Assembly: GCF_036227225.1 (NCBI RefSeq)
Contig: NZ_CP109444.1
Span: 8,909,501-8,973,500, forward strand
DNA length: 64,000 nucleotides
Source: Streptomyces sp. NBC_01478
Lineage (GTDB): Bacteria > Actinomycetota > Actinomycetes > Streptomycetales > Streptomycetaceae
Direction: 5' to 3'
Shown: positions 42,243 through 51,897 of the stretch, piece after piece
Layout: every line of letters begins with the position of its first letter
Position numbering within the stretch: position 1 is the first letter of the stretch
The notes under the pieces: model-generated
Seen by the model: the letters and a program-made list of their open reading frames with translations, nothing else
Told to the model about the DNA's origin: nothing
The model's database searches: none
Position numbers and translations under genes: made by a program

Positions 42243-44381
42243 TTAGCTGACGTCGGACGCGTCCAGGCGGTAGAGCCCGCTGCTGGTCGAGGTCGAGGTC
42301 GAGGTCGAGGAACTCGAGCTGTACGCCGAGGACTTGACCGCCGTGCCGTGGGCCTTGACCCAGGTCGCGATCGCGGAGTTGGTGCCCTGGCCGCCGTCGC
42401 TGCTGACGATGATGTAGTGCAACTTGCCGGACTTCACGAGGGACTTGAGCTTGGCGAGGGTCATCGCGTTGTCGCTGCCTGACCAGCCGCCCATGGAGAT
42501 CACGGGCTGACCCGACTCCAGGATGATCGAGGACGCCGTCTGGTCGGTGGACACCGCCAGCAGCCAAGTCGCCCCGTCCTGGTGCTTCTTGAGGTACGCG
42601 ATCATCTCGGACGAGACCTGCGTGCCGCCGCCCATACCACCGCCGGCCTGCTGCGTACCGGACTCGGAACCGGACTCGGAACCGGACTCCGAGGCCTCCG
42701 AGGTGTTCGAGGAGGACGAAGGCGCCGAACCGCTGCCCGAGGGCCGGGTGCCGGACGGGGCCGAACCGCTGGGCTTCGTACCGGAGTTGGTGCCGCTCGG
42801 CGCGCCGCCCATACCGCCACCGCCGCCGCCCATGCCGCCACCCGTGCTGGGCCCGGCCGTCGGGTTGGTGCCGTTCGTCGAGGAGGTCGCCGCCGAGACC
42901 GAGTAGGCCGCGGGACCGGCGAGGAGGGCGACTACGGCGGCCAGCGCCGCGAAGCCCATCAGGCGATGGCGCCGGGTGAACCGGCCGACCAGCAGACCGA
43001 GTACGGAGGCGATGCCCGCCACGGCGACCACGATCTCCGCGACCGTGTAGACCGTGCCGGAGCCGGAGACGCGCTGGAGCAGGACGACCGCCCAGACGGA
43101 GCTGGCCGCGATCGCCGCCGGCAGCACCCAGGCCCACTTGGCCGCCGAGCCCTCACGGAAGGCGCGGTACAGCAGCACTCCGCCCGCACCGGCCAGGGCC
43201 GCGACACCGGGCGCCATGGCGGTGACGTAGTACGGGTGGAAGGTGCCCTCGGCCAGCGAGAAGGTCAGGAAGTGGAAGACGAACCAGCCGCCCCAGAGCA
43301 TGAGCGCCGCGCGCTTGGCGTCGGTGCGGGGAGCGCGGCCGCGCAGCACCAGACCGGCGACGAGCGCGATCGCCGCGAAGGGGATCAGCCAGGAGATCTG
43401 GCCGCCCATGATCTCGTTGAACATCCGGTACAGGCCCGAACTGCCGCCGAACGAAGCCCCGTTGCCCTGCGAGCCGACCGAGGAGCTGGCGCCGAAGATC
43501 CGGCCGAAGCCGTTGTAGCCGATGACCAGGTCCCAGACCGTGTTGTCGGTCGAGCCGCCGATGTAGGGGCGGGAGGACGCGGGGATCAGGTCGACGATCA
43601 CCATCCACCAGGCGCTGGAGACGATCAGCGCCACGGTGGCGACGGCGAGGTTGCGGATGCGCTTGCCGAGGGAGACGTTCGTCGCCCAGAGGTAGACGAG
43701 GAAGAACGCGGGCAGGACGACGTACGCCTGCATCATCTTGGTGTTGAACGCGAAGCCGATCGCGACCGCCGACCACACCAGCGGCATCAACTTCCCGTTG
43801 CGGACGGCCTTCAGGAGGGCGACCGCGCCGAGCATCATCAGCAGGACGAGGATCGGGTCCGGGTTGGTGTCACGGGTGATGGCCACCGTGATCGGGGTGA
43901 GGGTGAGGACCACCGCCGAGATGGTGCCCGCGACCGCGCCGAAGTCCCGCTTGACGCTCCGGTACAGCAGGGCCACCGAGCCGGTGCCGGCCGCGACCAT
44001 CGGGAGCATCAACTGCCAGGTGCCGTAACCGAATACGCGGGCGGACAGGCCCATCACCCAGAGGGCGAACGGTGGTTTGTCGACCGTGATGAAGCTGCCC
44101 GAGTCGAGCGCGCCGAAGAAGAACGCCTTCCAGCTCTTGGTGCCGCTGTAGACGGCCGCGTCGTAGAAGGTGTTGCCGGTGATCGAGGTCAGGTTCCAGG
44201 CGTAGAGCGCCGTGGCCAGCAGGAGGATCGCCCAGAGGGCCGGGCGGGCCCAGCGCGGGTCGTCCTCCGGGCCCGTGAAGAGCCTTCTGGCGCGGGCGGC
44301 GACGCCGCCGTCGGCGGGCGGGGCGGCCCGGTGCGAGCGCCGGGCGTCTTCCTGGCTGGGGGGCGGGGCGAGGGTCGTCAT
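42243..44381 (-). CDS. GT39/ArnT-type membrane glycosyltransferase
   Basis: A 712-residue polytopic enzyme using a lipid-linked sugar. The first extracytoplasmic loop carries the catalytic acidic site (NTFYDAAVYSGTKSWKAFFF, then ITVDKPPFALWVMGL). A later acidic loop reads RDTNPDPILVLLMM. Many hydrophobic helices run to about residue 490. After a Gly-Met and Ser-rich linker (GGGMGGGGGGMGG, repeated SGSES), a C-terminal globular domain of about 130 residues holds AYLKKHQDGATWLLAVSTD and VISMGGWSGSD. The ATG at 44381 overlaps the GT2 stop by ATGA. GT2 probably makes the polyprenyl-phosphate sugar it consumes. Confidence 0.88.
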   Translation of the reverse strand: MTTLAPPPSQEDARRSHRAAPPADGGVAARARRLFTGPEDDPRWARPALWAILLLATALYAWNLTSITGNTFYDAAVYSGTKSWKAFFFGALDSGSFITVDKPPFALWVMGLSARVFGYGTWQLMLPMVAAGTGSVALLYRSVKRDFGAVAGTISAVVLTLTPITVAITRDTNPDPILVLLMMLGAVALLKAVRNGKLMPLVWSAVAIGFAFNTKMMQAYVVLPAFFLVYLWATNVSLGKRIRNLAVATVALIVSSAWWMVIVDLIPASSRPYIGGSTDNTVWDLVIGYNGFGRIFGASSSVGSQGNGASFGGSSGLYRMFNEIMGGQISWLIPFAAIALVAGLVLRGRAPRTDAKRAALMLWGGWFVFHFLTFSLAEGTFHPYYVTAMAPGVAALAGAGGVLLYRAFREGSAAKWAWVLPAAIAASSVWAVVLLQRVSGSGTVYTVAEIVVAVAGIASVLGLLVGRFTRRHRLMGFAALAAVVALLAGPAAYSVSAATSSTNGTNPTAGPSTGGGMGGGGGGMGGAPSGTNSGTKPSGSAPSGTRPSGSGSAPSSSSNTSEASESGSESGSESGTQQAGGGMGGGTQVSSEMIAYLKKHQDGATWLLAVSTDQTASSIILESGQPVISMGGWSGSDNAMTLAKLKSLVKSGKLHYIIVSSDGGQGTNSAIATWVKAHGTAVKSSAYSSSSSTSTSTSTSSGLYRLDASDVS

Positions 44382-45220
44382 GACGCGTACTCCAGGTGTT
44401 CCGCGGAAGAGGCGGGCGCCCCGACGGGCAGGACAGGGGTGGTGGTGCGGGTGCGACGGGGTACGGCGGCGATGCGGGCGCGGCCGGTGACGGTCTGCCG
44501 GAACATCCGGCGCATGCCCTTGAGGTCGTCGAGGGCGGTCCGGACGATGTCGACACGGCTGTCGGGGTCGTCGATCCAGTCGACCGGGACCTCGTGGATA
44601 CGGAGCTTGTTGCGCTGGGCGAGGACGAGGAGTTCGGTGTCGAAGAACCAGGCGGTGTCCTCGATGTGCGGGGCGAGCGCCCGGAACACCTCGGTGCGGA
44701 CGGCCTTGAAGCCGCACTGCGCGTCCGAGAAGCGGGCCGCGAGGCCGGCCTTGAGGAGGAGGTTGTAGGAGCGGGAGATGAACTCCCGTTTGGCGCCGCG
44801 CTGTACGGCCGACTGCCGGTGCAGGCGGCTGCCGATGGCCACGTCGCTGTGGCCGGACAGGAGCGGGGCGACCAGGGGGAGAAAACCTTCGAGGCCGGTG
44901 GACAGGTCGACGTCCATGTACGCGACCACGTCCGCCTCGGACTCGCTCCACACGTGCTTGAGCGCGCGGCCCCGGCCCTTGGCGTCGAGGTGCACGGCGT
45001 GCACGTGCGGCAGCCGCTGGGTCAGGTCGAGCGCCGCCTGCCAGGTGCCGTCGGTGCTCGCGTTGTCCGCCACGGTGATCGTGAACGGGAACGGGAAGGA
45101 CGTTTCGAGGTATGCGTGGAGACGGCCGATGCTGCCGGCGAGGACGTGCGCCTCGTTGTACACCGGCACCACGATCTCGACCGAGCGCTGCCGGACGCCT
45201 CCCGCGTTCTGTTCGTTCAT
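44378..45220 (-). CDS. GT2 polyprenyl-phosphate glycosyltransferase (DPM/GtrB-like)
   Basis: A 280-residue GT-A enzyme that loads a sugar from an NDP donor onto polyprenyl phosphate at the inner membrane. It has VEIVVPVYNEAHVLAGSI, the TVADNASTDGTW donor site, the YMDVDLSTGLEG DxD-like motif and the SDAQCGFKAVRTEVF segment typical of this group. No membrane helices. It is coupled to the GT39 gene, forming a donor-plus-transferase pair for extracytoplasmic glycosylation of proteins or envelope polymers. Confidence 0.88.
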   Translation of the reverse strand: MNEQNAGGVRQRSVEIVVPVYNEAHVLAGSIGRLHAYLETSFPFPFTITVADNASTDGTWQAALDLTQRLPHVHAVHLDAKGRGRALKHVWSESEADVVAYMDVDLSTGLEGFLPLVAPLLSGHSDVAIGSRLHRQSAVQRGAKREFISRSYNLLLKAGLAARFSDAQCGFKAVRTEVFRALAPHIEDTAWFFDTELLVLAQRNKLRIHEVPVDWIDDPDSRVDIVRTALDDLKGMRRMFRQTVTGRARIAAVPRRTRTTTPVLPVGAPASSAEHLEYAS

Positions 45221-45366
45221 GACGGTGACTTTCCGGTCCCCGTCTGTGGCGTTGCTGAGCCTTCACTGAGCGGCCGATGAGAATCAGCGGACTCACAGGT
45301 TGCGCACAGCGGACTCAGGTCGGGCGCCAATGCTGGGGGCCGGAACGGGAGTTCAGGCAGGCCGCT

Positions 45367-48300
45367 TCAGATCGGCTGTGGCTCGAAGTCCCAGCTCGGC
45401 GCCTCCTCCGCGCCGGTCGACAGCGCGTCCTCGCAGGCCCGTACGAGCGGATGGTCGGCGCCGACGGCGGCACGGGCCCGCAGCAGGATGTCCCGGCGCA
45501 GTTCGGCCGCCTCGGCGGGGCGCCCCGACAGCCTGCGGACCGCCGCCGCGTTCAGGGCGCAGCCCAGCGTCCACGGGTGGTCGGCGCCCACGGCGTTCCT
45601 CATGCCCCGCAGCGCCTGCTCGATCAGCCGGGCCCCGGCGGCCCGGTCGCCGTCGAGCCACAGCAGCAGGCCGCGGTTGCCCAGCACGCCCACCGTGTAC
45701 GGGTGGTCGTCGCCGAGCAGATGCCGGTAGTCGTCGGCGACCGCGTCCGTCAGCTCGGCGGACTCGGTGCGGTCGCCGTGCGCGCGCAGGAAGGAGGCGT
45801 GGTCGGCCTGGACCATCAGGGTCGTCGGATGCCGGACGCCCTGCAGGTTCCGGCACCGCTCGACCAGGCTGCGCAGCAGATCGGCGGCGCCCGGCACATC
45901 GCCCGAACGGCGCAGGCACAGAGCCTGGTTGTGCAGGGCGGCCAGCGTCTGGGGATGGTGGTCGCCCATGGTCTGGCGGTGCAGCAGGGAGTTGGTCTCC
46001 TGGAGCGCGGTGGCGTCCTGATGGCGGCCGAGCAGGCGCAGCGAGCGGGCGTGGGTGAGGCCGCTCTGCAGGGTCAGCGGATGGTTCGGCGGGAGCAACC
46101 GGGCCCGCAGGCTCAGCAGTTGGAAGTGCACGTCCACCGCTTCCCGATAGCGGCCGAGGAGGCCGAGGGCGACCCCGAGGTTGTTGAAGCAGGACTGGGT
46201 GCGGGGCGTCTCCGGCCCGTCGAGGGTGTCGTAGGCCCGCCATACCTCCTCGAAGAGCTGGTGGGCCTCCTTGAAGAGGCCGAGTGCCATCAGGGAGCCG
46301 CCTAGGCCCGCTTCGGCCCGCAGGAGTTCGAGGTCGTCGGAGGGCCGTTCCTCGGCGAGTTGCTCGACGACGGACCGGCCGACGGCCTCGGCCTCGCGGT
46401 AACGGCCGCAGCGGCGCAGCATGTTGGCGTGCTGGTGCACCAGCACGAGCATGGACGGGTGGGTGGGCGCGAGCCTGATGCGCCAGCGGGCCAGCACCTG
46501 TTCGCACAGGGTGAGGCCGGTGCTCTCCTCGTCGCGCAGCCGCAGGTACTCGATGCAGTTGAGCACCAGCTCGCGTACCGCGTCCTCGGAGTTCTCCAGC
46601 GCGCCCGACGGCAGCAGATGCGGCAACAGCTCCGCGTACACGGGCCAGTTGGCCACGTCGGACGGTGAGGCGGGGTCGGCCGAGACCAGCACCCGGCAGG
46701 CGACCGCGGAGAGTTCGTCGCGCTCGCCGGGGGTCAGGGTGCGGCGCAGGAAGCGGTGGTAGAGGCGGTACATCTCCACGCTGTCCACATAGCCGACGCC
46801 GTCCGAGGGCTGAACGTAGTCCATCCGTACGGCGGTCGACTCGGAGAGGCGGCGCAGCGCGGCCAGCCAGCGGGCCGGGTCGGCGGCCAACTCGGCCAGC
46901 AGCGGGGGGAGATCGCCGGGCCGCGCTCGCTGGAGCTGGCGTACCGGGATCGAGCCGGGCGCGAACATCGCGAACAGGCGCAGCAGTTCGGTCGCCTCGG
47001 GGCTGTCCTGCTCCAGGGAGTCGAGGGTGAGGGCCCAACTGGTCTGGAAGCCGATCGGGTAGTCCGGCAGGGTCTGGATGCCGATCTCGTCGGCGTCGCC
47101 CCGGCGCAGCAGCCCGATGTACTCGGCCGCCGACATCCGGTTGGCGTCCAGCCACGCCGTCGTCTGGGCCAGCAGCAGCGGGAAGTCCTCGACGGCGTCG
47201 GCGAGTTGGCCGGCCTCCTCCTCGGTGAGCCGCTCCACGTGCCGGCGTGCGTAACTGATGCTCTCCGCCCGGGTGAAGCGCTCCACGTGGATCTCCGCGA
47301 CCCCGCCGGCCGGGGACCAGCCCTGCGTGAGGGTCGTCACCGCGACATGGCCGCCGGCCTCGGGGAGGAGGTCGTAGATCTGCTCCAGGTCGTCGGCGCG
47401 GTCGAGGATCAGGAGCCAGCGCCGGTGCGGACGGCCGGTGTGCAGGGCTTCGCGGACCGCGCGGACCCGCTCGGGCAGCGCGCTGCTGTCCGCGAGGCCC
47501 AGCGGTTCGGCGAGGTCGGCGAACTGCTGGCGGGCCGTGGCCCGGAAACTCGCGCTGATCCACCAGACGACGTCGTACTCGTTGGCGAACCGGTGCGCGT
47601 ACTCGATGGCGATCTGGCTCTTGCCGACGCCCGAGATGCCGCGCAGGGCGACCCGGGCGCCCGTGGGCGGACCGTTCTCGAACAGGGCGCGCAGCTCCTC
47701 CAGGACCGTGTCGCGGCCCGTGAAGCGGAAGTTGCGGCGTGGAACGTTCCACACCGCGGGCGGCGCGTCCGGGAAGCGGGGGGCGACGGACTCGTCCTCG
47801 GGTTCCGGCCGGGCGTCCTGGAGGTCGAGGGCGGTCAGGAGCCGGCGCAGCGCCTCGGCCGGGTCCAGTTCCCGCAGACCGACCGGGCCCAGTACGGCAG
47901 TCGCGGCGGGCAGGGTGCGCGCGGAGAGGTCGACGGCGGCGAACCGGTCGGGATCGGCGGCGACCACCGTGTCCAGCGCCTCGCCCCATTCGAGCTCGGT
48001 GCGGTGGCCGAGCCGCAGATACTCCTCGTCGAGCAGCAGCAGCACCCGGCCGGGGGCGGCGAGGAGATCGGCCAGCAGCTGGGCCAGCGGCAGCCCGGGC
48101 GCCGGGTCCCAGCGCAGCAGGAGCGTCTGGCAGCCGTGCCGCTCCAACTGGCGCGCCGTCCACACGGCCCAGGCGCGGTCGGCGCCGGCGTAACTGATCG
48201 TGATGTGGCGCGGTGACCAGACACCGGACACCGGACGCCGTCCGGCGCGCTGCCCGGGGACGGTGTGCTCGGCCGGCAGCGTGGCGGTCCTGCCGTTCAG

Positions 48301-48699
48301 CGCGGGCACGACGACATGGCCGTGTCCTGTGACGGCGTCCGCGACGATCTCGCTGGGCAACTCGACGGTACGCACCGGGACCCCCCAGCGGTTGCTGATG
48401 GTCAGCCAGATCGTGGCCTGGCCGGGCGCCCGGCTCGCCTTGATCACGAAGCGGGCCGGGCCGTAGGTGCCGCCGAAGCGGTGCAGGACGACACTGGGTT
48501 CGTTCAGGGCCTCGCACACGAACCGGCGGGCGCCGTCCAGGGCCACGCCGAAGTCGAACTCCTCCTCGTCGTAGGGCCAGTCCTCGGGCGCCGCCGGGCC
48601 GTTGAGGTCGACGGTGACGAGATAGCTCTGTCCTGCCTGGGCCTTGCGCGGCCAGCCCACGAGGGGCTCGATCATCAACGCAGCGAGATCGCCGCTCAT
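45367..48699 (-). CDS. TIR-NB-ARC-TPR protein (FxsT-like), with N-terminal beta domain
   Basis: A 1110-residue STAND-type signalling protein. Residues 1-115 look like a beta-sandwich. A TIR domain at about 164-290 opens with HITISYAGADRAWAVW and has E237 in TELEWGEALD, placed like the NADase glutamate. An NB-ARC NTPase follows, with Walker A GISGVGKS at 354-361 and WLLILDRADDLEQ. About ten TPR-like repeats (LGNRGLLLWLDGDRA, ALHNQALCLRRSGD) run to the end, which closes with WDFEPQPI. Similar proteins accompany FxSxx-COOH cyclophane peptides. Last gene of the conflict/RiPP operon, overlapping the CHAT gene by ATGA. Expected role: a switch that senses a partner through the TPRs. Confidence 0.85.
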   Translation of the reverse strand: MSGDLAALMIEPLVGWPRKAQAGQSYLVTVDLNGPAAPEDWPYDEEEFDFGVALDGARRFVCEALNEPSVVLHRFGGTYGPARFVIKASRAPGQATIWLTISNRWGVPVRTVELPSEIVADAVTGHGHVVVPALNGRTATLPAEHTVPGQRAGRRPVSGVWSPRHITISYAGADRAWAVWTARQLERHGCQTLLLRWDPAPGLPLAQLLADLLAAPGRVLLLLDEEYLRLGHRTELEWGEALDTVVAADPDRFAAVDLSARTLPAATAVLGPVGLRELDPAEALRRLLTALDLQDARPEPEDESVAPRFPDAPPAVWNVPRRNFRFTGRDTVLEELRALFENGPPTGARVALRGISGVGKSQIAIEYAHRFANEYDVVWWISASFRATARQQFADLAEPLGLADSSALPERVRAVREALHTGRPHRRWLLILDRADDLEQIYDLLPEAGGHVAVTTLTQGWSPAGGVAEIHVERFTRAESISYARRHVERLTEEEAGQLADAVEDFPLLLAQTTAWLDANRMSAAEYIGLLRRGDADEIGIQTLPDYPIGFQTSWALTLDSLEQDSPEATELLRLFAMFAPGSIPVRQLQRARPGDLPPLLAELAADPARWLAALRRLSESTAVRMDYVQPSDGVGYVDSVEMYRLYHRFLRRTLTPGERDELSAVACRVLVSADPASPSDVANWPVYAELLPHLLPSGALENSEDAVRELVLNCIEYLRLRDEESTGLTLCEQVLARWRIRLAPTHPSMLVLVHQHANMLRRCGRYREAEAVGRSVVEQLAEERPSDDLELLRAEAGLGGSLMALGLFKEAHQLFEEVWRAYDTLDGPETPRTQSCFNNLGVALGLLGRYREAVDVHFQLLSLRARLLPPNHPLTLQSGLTHARSLRLLGRHQDATALQETNSLLHRQTMGDHHPQTLAALHNQALCLRRSGDVPGAADLLRSLVERCRNLQGVRHPTTLMVQADHASFLRAHGDRTESAELTDAVADDYRHLLGDDHPYTVGVLGNRGLLLWLDGDRAAGARLIEQALRGMRNAVGADHPWTLGCALNAAAVRRLSGRPAEAAELRRDILLRARAAVGADHPLVRACEDALSTGAEEAPSWDFEPQPI

Positions 48700-49997
48700 G
48701 TCCTCGCCTCCTGCGCCCGGACGCTGAGCCGGAGCGTGGTCAAGGGGTGTCCGAAGTAGAGGAACATGAAGCTGTAGAGGATCGGCAGAATCCGGCGCTG
48801 GCCCTCGATGTCGATCTGGTCGTCGTCGCCGTAGACGAACGGCAGCGGGTCGGGCAGCCGGGCGACGGCGGCGGCCCGGAAGTCGCGGAGGGCGCGGGCC
48901 ACCGGTAGCTCGGGGTCGGCGCACAGCCGTCCGATCAGATCGCGGATCAGGGTGTGCGCCACGTCGTCGCCGACCTTGCCCGAGGTGGCGATGCAGCCGC
49001 CGGCCCCCTTGCGGAGGAACAGTTCGGCGAAGCCGCGCAGGGCGTTCTCGCCGAGCGGCCGGTTGTTCACGAACTGCGCGGAGTGGCAGGCGTTCAGGCA
49101 CACCAGGGTGCGGCGGCCGTCCAGCGCGGACATGTCCAGGTCGTTGAGTTCGTGCCAGGTGACCGAGCCCAGCTTGAGCTTGAACAGGTTCGGGCCGTGT
49201 GTGGCGTGGCAGCCCATGTAGACGAGGCCGGCGCCCAGGCCCGGGCGGGTGAGTTCGCCGAGGAAGGTGCGAGTGGTGCCGAAGTGGCCGATGTGCTCGA
49301 AGTTCTCGAACACCGTGGCGTCGCGGCGCATCTCCTCCGCGTAGTAGCCCACCACATGGCCCGTGCAGTCCGCCGGTTCGTTGAACGGGGTGCTGCCGGC
49401 CTCACGGATGGTGGTCCAGCGCACCACGGTCACCAGCGCGCCCAGGATTCCGTCGTCGACGCCGTGGGCCCGGCCGCCGGTGAGGCGCAGCATCTCCCAC
49501 GGGATGTCGTAGTCGGTGTCGTCCCAGATCACCAGATGCAGGTCGGCGCCGAAGCGGGCCCGCAGTCCGTTGATCCAGCGCACCACGTCCTCCTGGTGGC
49601 CCGACCACGCGGCGACCGCCCGGAAGATCTCGGTGGGCGGGAAGCCGTCGGGACGCAGATTGCTGAGCGCGAGATCGCTCGGCCGCAGCCGGGTGTCCTC
49701 CGAGTCGAACGACAGCTCCGGATCACCGCTCTGCCCGGTCAGCCAGAACGCCGGCTGCCCGCCCTCGTCGTAGGCCCGGTTCACGGCCAACTTGGCGAAC
49801 CCGACCGGAAGCCGGGCATTCGGATCGACCGCCGTGGCCGCGAGCGGTACGGGTTCGTACGGCTCGACCACGTTCTCGGGCACCCCCGCGGTACGCGGCG
49901 CGACGAGCGCCTCGGGCTCCGGCCTGCGGGCAGGCGTACCGGGACCGAGCGGGACGGCTCCGCCGAGGGGGCGGGGGCCGGGGTGTTCAGTGGGCAT
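48696..49997 (-). CDS. CHAT-domain caspase-like protease
   Basis: A 433-residue protein. The N-terminal 50 residues are Pro-rich and disordered; the C-terminal half is a CHAT peptidase. The catalytic dyad is visible as histidine in LVYMGCHATHG (H264 or H267) and cysteine C304 in VCLNACHSAQF, followed by GGCIATSGKVGDDVA. Such caspase-like enzymes act as effectors in bacterial conflict systems, cleaving target proteins on activation. It overlaps the vWA gene by 11 bp and the TIR-STAND gene by 4 bp, so all are co-translated. Its own substrate is unknown; the MoxR/vWA pair beside it may control its activity. Confidence 0.85.
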   Translation of the reverse strand: MPTEHPGPRPLGGAVPLGPGTPARRPEPEALVAPRTAGVPENVVEPYEPVPLAATAVDPNARLPVGFAKLAVNRAYDEGGQPAFWLTGQSGDPELSFDSEDTRLRPSDLALSNLRPDGFPPTEIFRAVAAWSGHQEDVVRWINGLRARFGADLHLVIWDDTDYDIPWEMLRLTGGRAHGVDDGILGALVTVVRWTTIREAGSTPFNEPADCTGHVVGYYAEEMRRDATVFENFEHIGHFGTTRTFLGELTRPGLGAGLVYMGCHATHGPNLFKLKLGSVTWHELNDLDMSALDGRRTLVCLNACHSAQFVNNRPLGENALRGFAELFLRKGAGGCIATSGKVGDDVAHTLIRDLIGRLCADPELPVARALRDFRAAAVARLPDPLPFVYGDDDQIDIEGQRRILPILYSFMFLYFGHPLTTLRLSVRAQEART

Positions 49998-51897
49998 GGG
50001 GCACCCCCCGGGTGGTGCGGCCCGCCACGGTCACGCCGCCCAGTGCGTCGGCCAGGAGGAACGGGAGGTCGGGGTGAGGCTGGCGGGCCGCGTCGACGAC
50101 CACCGAGTGCAGGCGCATACGGCCCATCGCGCCGATGCGGCCGGCGGCGGAGATCGCGTCGTCGATGCCCGTGCGGCGTACCGGACCCAGCAGACGGCCG
50201 CCCGCGCTGGCGTCCAGCGGCACGTTCCCGCGCCCGTCGGACACCACCACGAGCCACGCCTCGACCAGGTTGGACCGCTGCTGGAAGGCGCGGCGCAGCA
50301 GTTGGTCGGTCAGTGTCAGGCCGTGGGCGAGGGGGCTGCTGCGGCCGGGCCTGCGGTGCAGGGCGCCGCCGACGCGCGGGTCGAGGACGCTGCGGGCGAT
50401 GAAGTGGTCGGCCCGCAGCTCGTGGGCCGCGTCCCGGCTGCCGACCTCGACCAGACAGACCGAGGCACGTCCCGTGTAGGCCCACTGCAGATAGGGGGCG
50501 AGCGCCGGCTGCCAGTCCCAGCCGCGCCGGCAGGTGTGGTCGAGCAGCAGCACCAGCATGCGCTCGGCCACCGGCAGCCGCGCGTAACTGCGGAAGTCGC
50601 CCGGCAGCACCACCAGTTGGCCGTCCCCACTCGCGCGGAGCGCACGCCGGCCGGGCAGGTTCTGGTGCTTGGCGGCCTCCACGACGGTGGCTACGACGGC
50701 CAGGTCCCGCAGGGTCGTCGCGGACCGGACCCCTATCACCGGCCCCCGCGCGGAACTCGGCTCCGGACGCCGCTGCCAGGGAATCCGCAACGGCGCGAAC
50801 TCCCGCAGGAACCGCGCGTCGTCCTCCGGGAACGGCGAACCCGGTCCCTCGCCCGTGTCGGCCGTGAAGGTGTCCAGGGCCTCGGCGGGCCCCGCCGGTA
50901 CCGCCGTCGCACCACCCGCCTGACCCGCCGCGCCGGTGTCCTCGGGCACCGGATCCGCCTTCGGCTGCTCGGGCGGTGGCGGCCGGCCGTCGGTGCCGTT
51001 CCCGGTGGGGAGAGAAGTGCCGTTGGCGGAGCGGCCGTTGCCCACCGGGGACGCCGGGGGCGCGGCCACCCCCAGCAGCCGGGCGGCCTCGTCGACGCGG
51101 TCGGGGCCACAGGTCTCGGCGCCGTTCACCACGGCCAGCGCCCGGGCCAGCCGCGCCAGCCCGATCGCCCGCCGGCCACTGGTGTCCCCGCGGAACAGCC
51201 CCACGGCATGCGCCGCGGCCTCCTCGGTCAGCGCGCACGCCGTACGGGTCCGGGCCGCGAGCGCGCTGCGCCAGGACGGCGGCAACTCGCCCAGCCCCGG
51301 CTCGGGTTCACGTCCCGCGAGCGCGTCGAGCACCCGGTCGGGACCGCTGCCGATCCGCCGCAGCCCGGCCGCGTTGAGCCGGATCGGGAAGCGGTCCAGC
51401 AGATGCGGTGACAGGCGGCCGATCTCCGCCTCCCGGCACGCGGCCAGCCAGCGGGCCCGGGGCCGCCAGCGGGCCCGGAAACCGGACCGCTCGACCGCGG
51501 CCACGTCCGCGCCCAGCAGTTGTACGGCCGCCCGCATGCCCGGCAGGCTCAGGCGGACCAGATCGGGCACCACGACGATCAGCGCCGAGTCGGGCGCGTT
51601 GTCCACCAACGGGCCGGGTGCGAGGGAGAAGTTGACGCCGTTCCCGTCGTGGCGCAGCGTCGGCCGCAGCCACAGTTCGTCGTCACCGGTGACCGAGCCG
51701 AGCGTCGTCCGCCGTACGGGACGCTGCTCGCGGAGCTGGAGGAGGGCGGCGAACGCGTCCGTCACCGGGGCCACCAGCTCCGGCTCCAGGTCGAACAGCA
51801 GCACCCCGTCGAGACCGGGGCCCAGCGCGGAGCAGGCCAGGACCTGTAACAGGCGCTGCCGGGGGCCGACTTGGCGGCCGTCGGCGGGCGCGCTCAT
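49987..51897 (-). CDS. vWA-domain protein, MoxR partner (BchD-like)
   Basis: A 636-residue protein. The N-terminal part (about 1-270) resembles the ATPase-like half of BchD/ChlD proteins without an obvious Walker A, then comes a Pro/Gly-rich linker. A C-terminal von Willebrand A-type domain starts near residue 435 with MLVLLLDHTCRRGWDW and later has AWLVVVSDGRGNVPLDAS. The metal site that is normally DxSxS reads DHTCR, so it may be degenerate. MoxR ATPases usually act on a vWA partner, and the two genes overlap by ATGA. The ATG at 51897 was chosen for that overlap. Likely an adaptor between the AAA+ motor and the CHAT protease. Confidence 0.78.
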   Translation of the reverse strand: MSAPADGRQVGPRQRLLQVLACSALGPGLDGVLLFDLEPELVAPVTDAFAALLQLREQRPVRRTTLGSVTGDDELWLRPTLRHDGNGVNFSLAPGPLVDNAPDSALIVVVPDLVRLSLPGMRAAVQLLGADVAAVERSGFRARWRPRARWLAACREAEIGRLSPHLLDRFPIRLNAAGLRRIGSGPDRVLDALAGREPEPGLGELPPSWRSALAARTRTACALTEEAAAHAVGLFRGDTSGRRAIGLARLARALAVVNGAETCGPDRVDEAARLLGVAAPPASPVGNGRSANGTSLPTGNGTDGRPPPPEQPKADPVPEDTGAAGQAGGATAVPAGPAEALDTFTADTGEGPGSPFPEDDARFLREFAPLRIPWQRRPEPSSARGPVIGVRSATTLRDLAVVATVVEAAKHQNLPGRRALRASGDGQLVVLPGDFRSYARLPVAERMLVLLLDHTCRRGWDWQPALAPYLQWAYTGRASVCLVEVGSRDAAHELRADHFIARSVLDPRVGGALHRRPGRSSPLAHGLTLTDQLLRRAFQQRSNLVEAWLVVVSDGRGNVPLDASAGGRLLGPVRRTGIDDAISAAGRIGAMGRMRLHSVVVDAARQPHPDLPFLLADALGGVTVAGRTTRGVPHAH

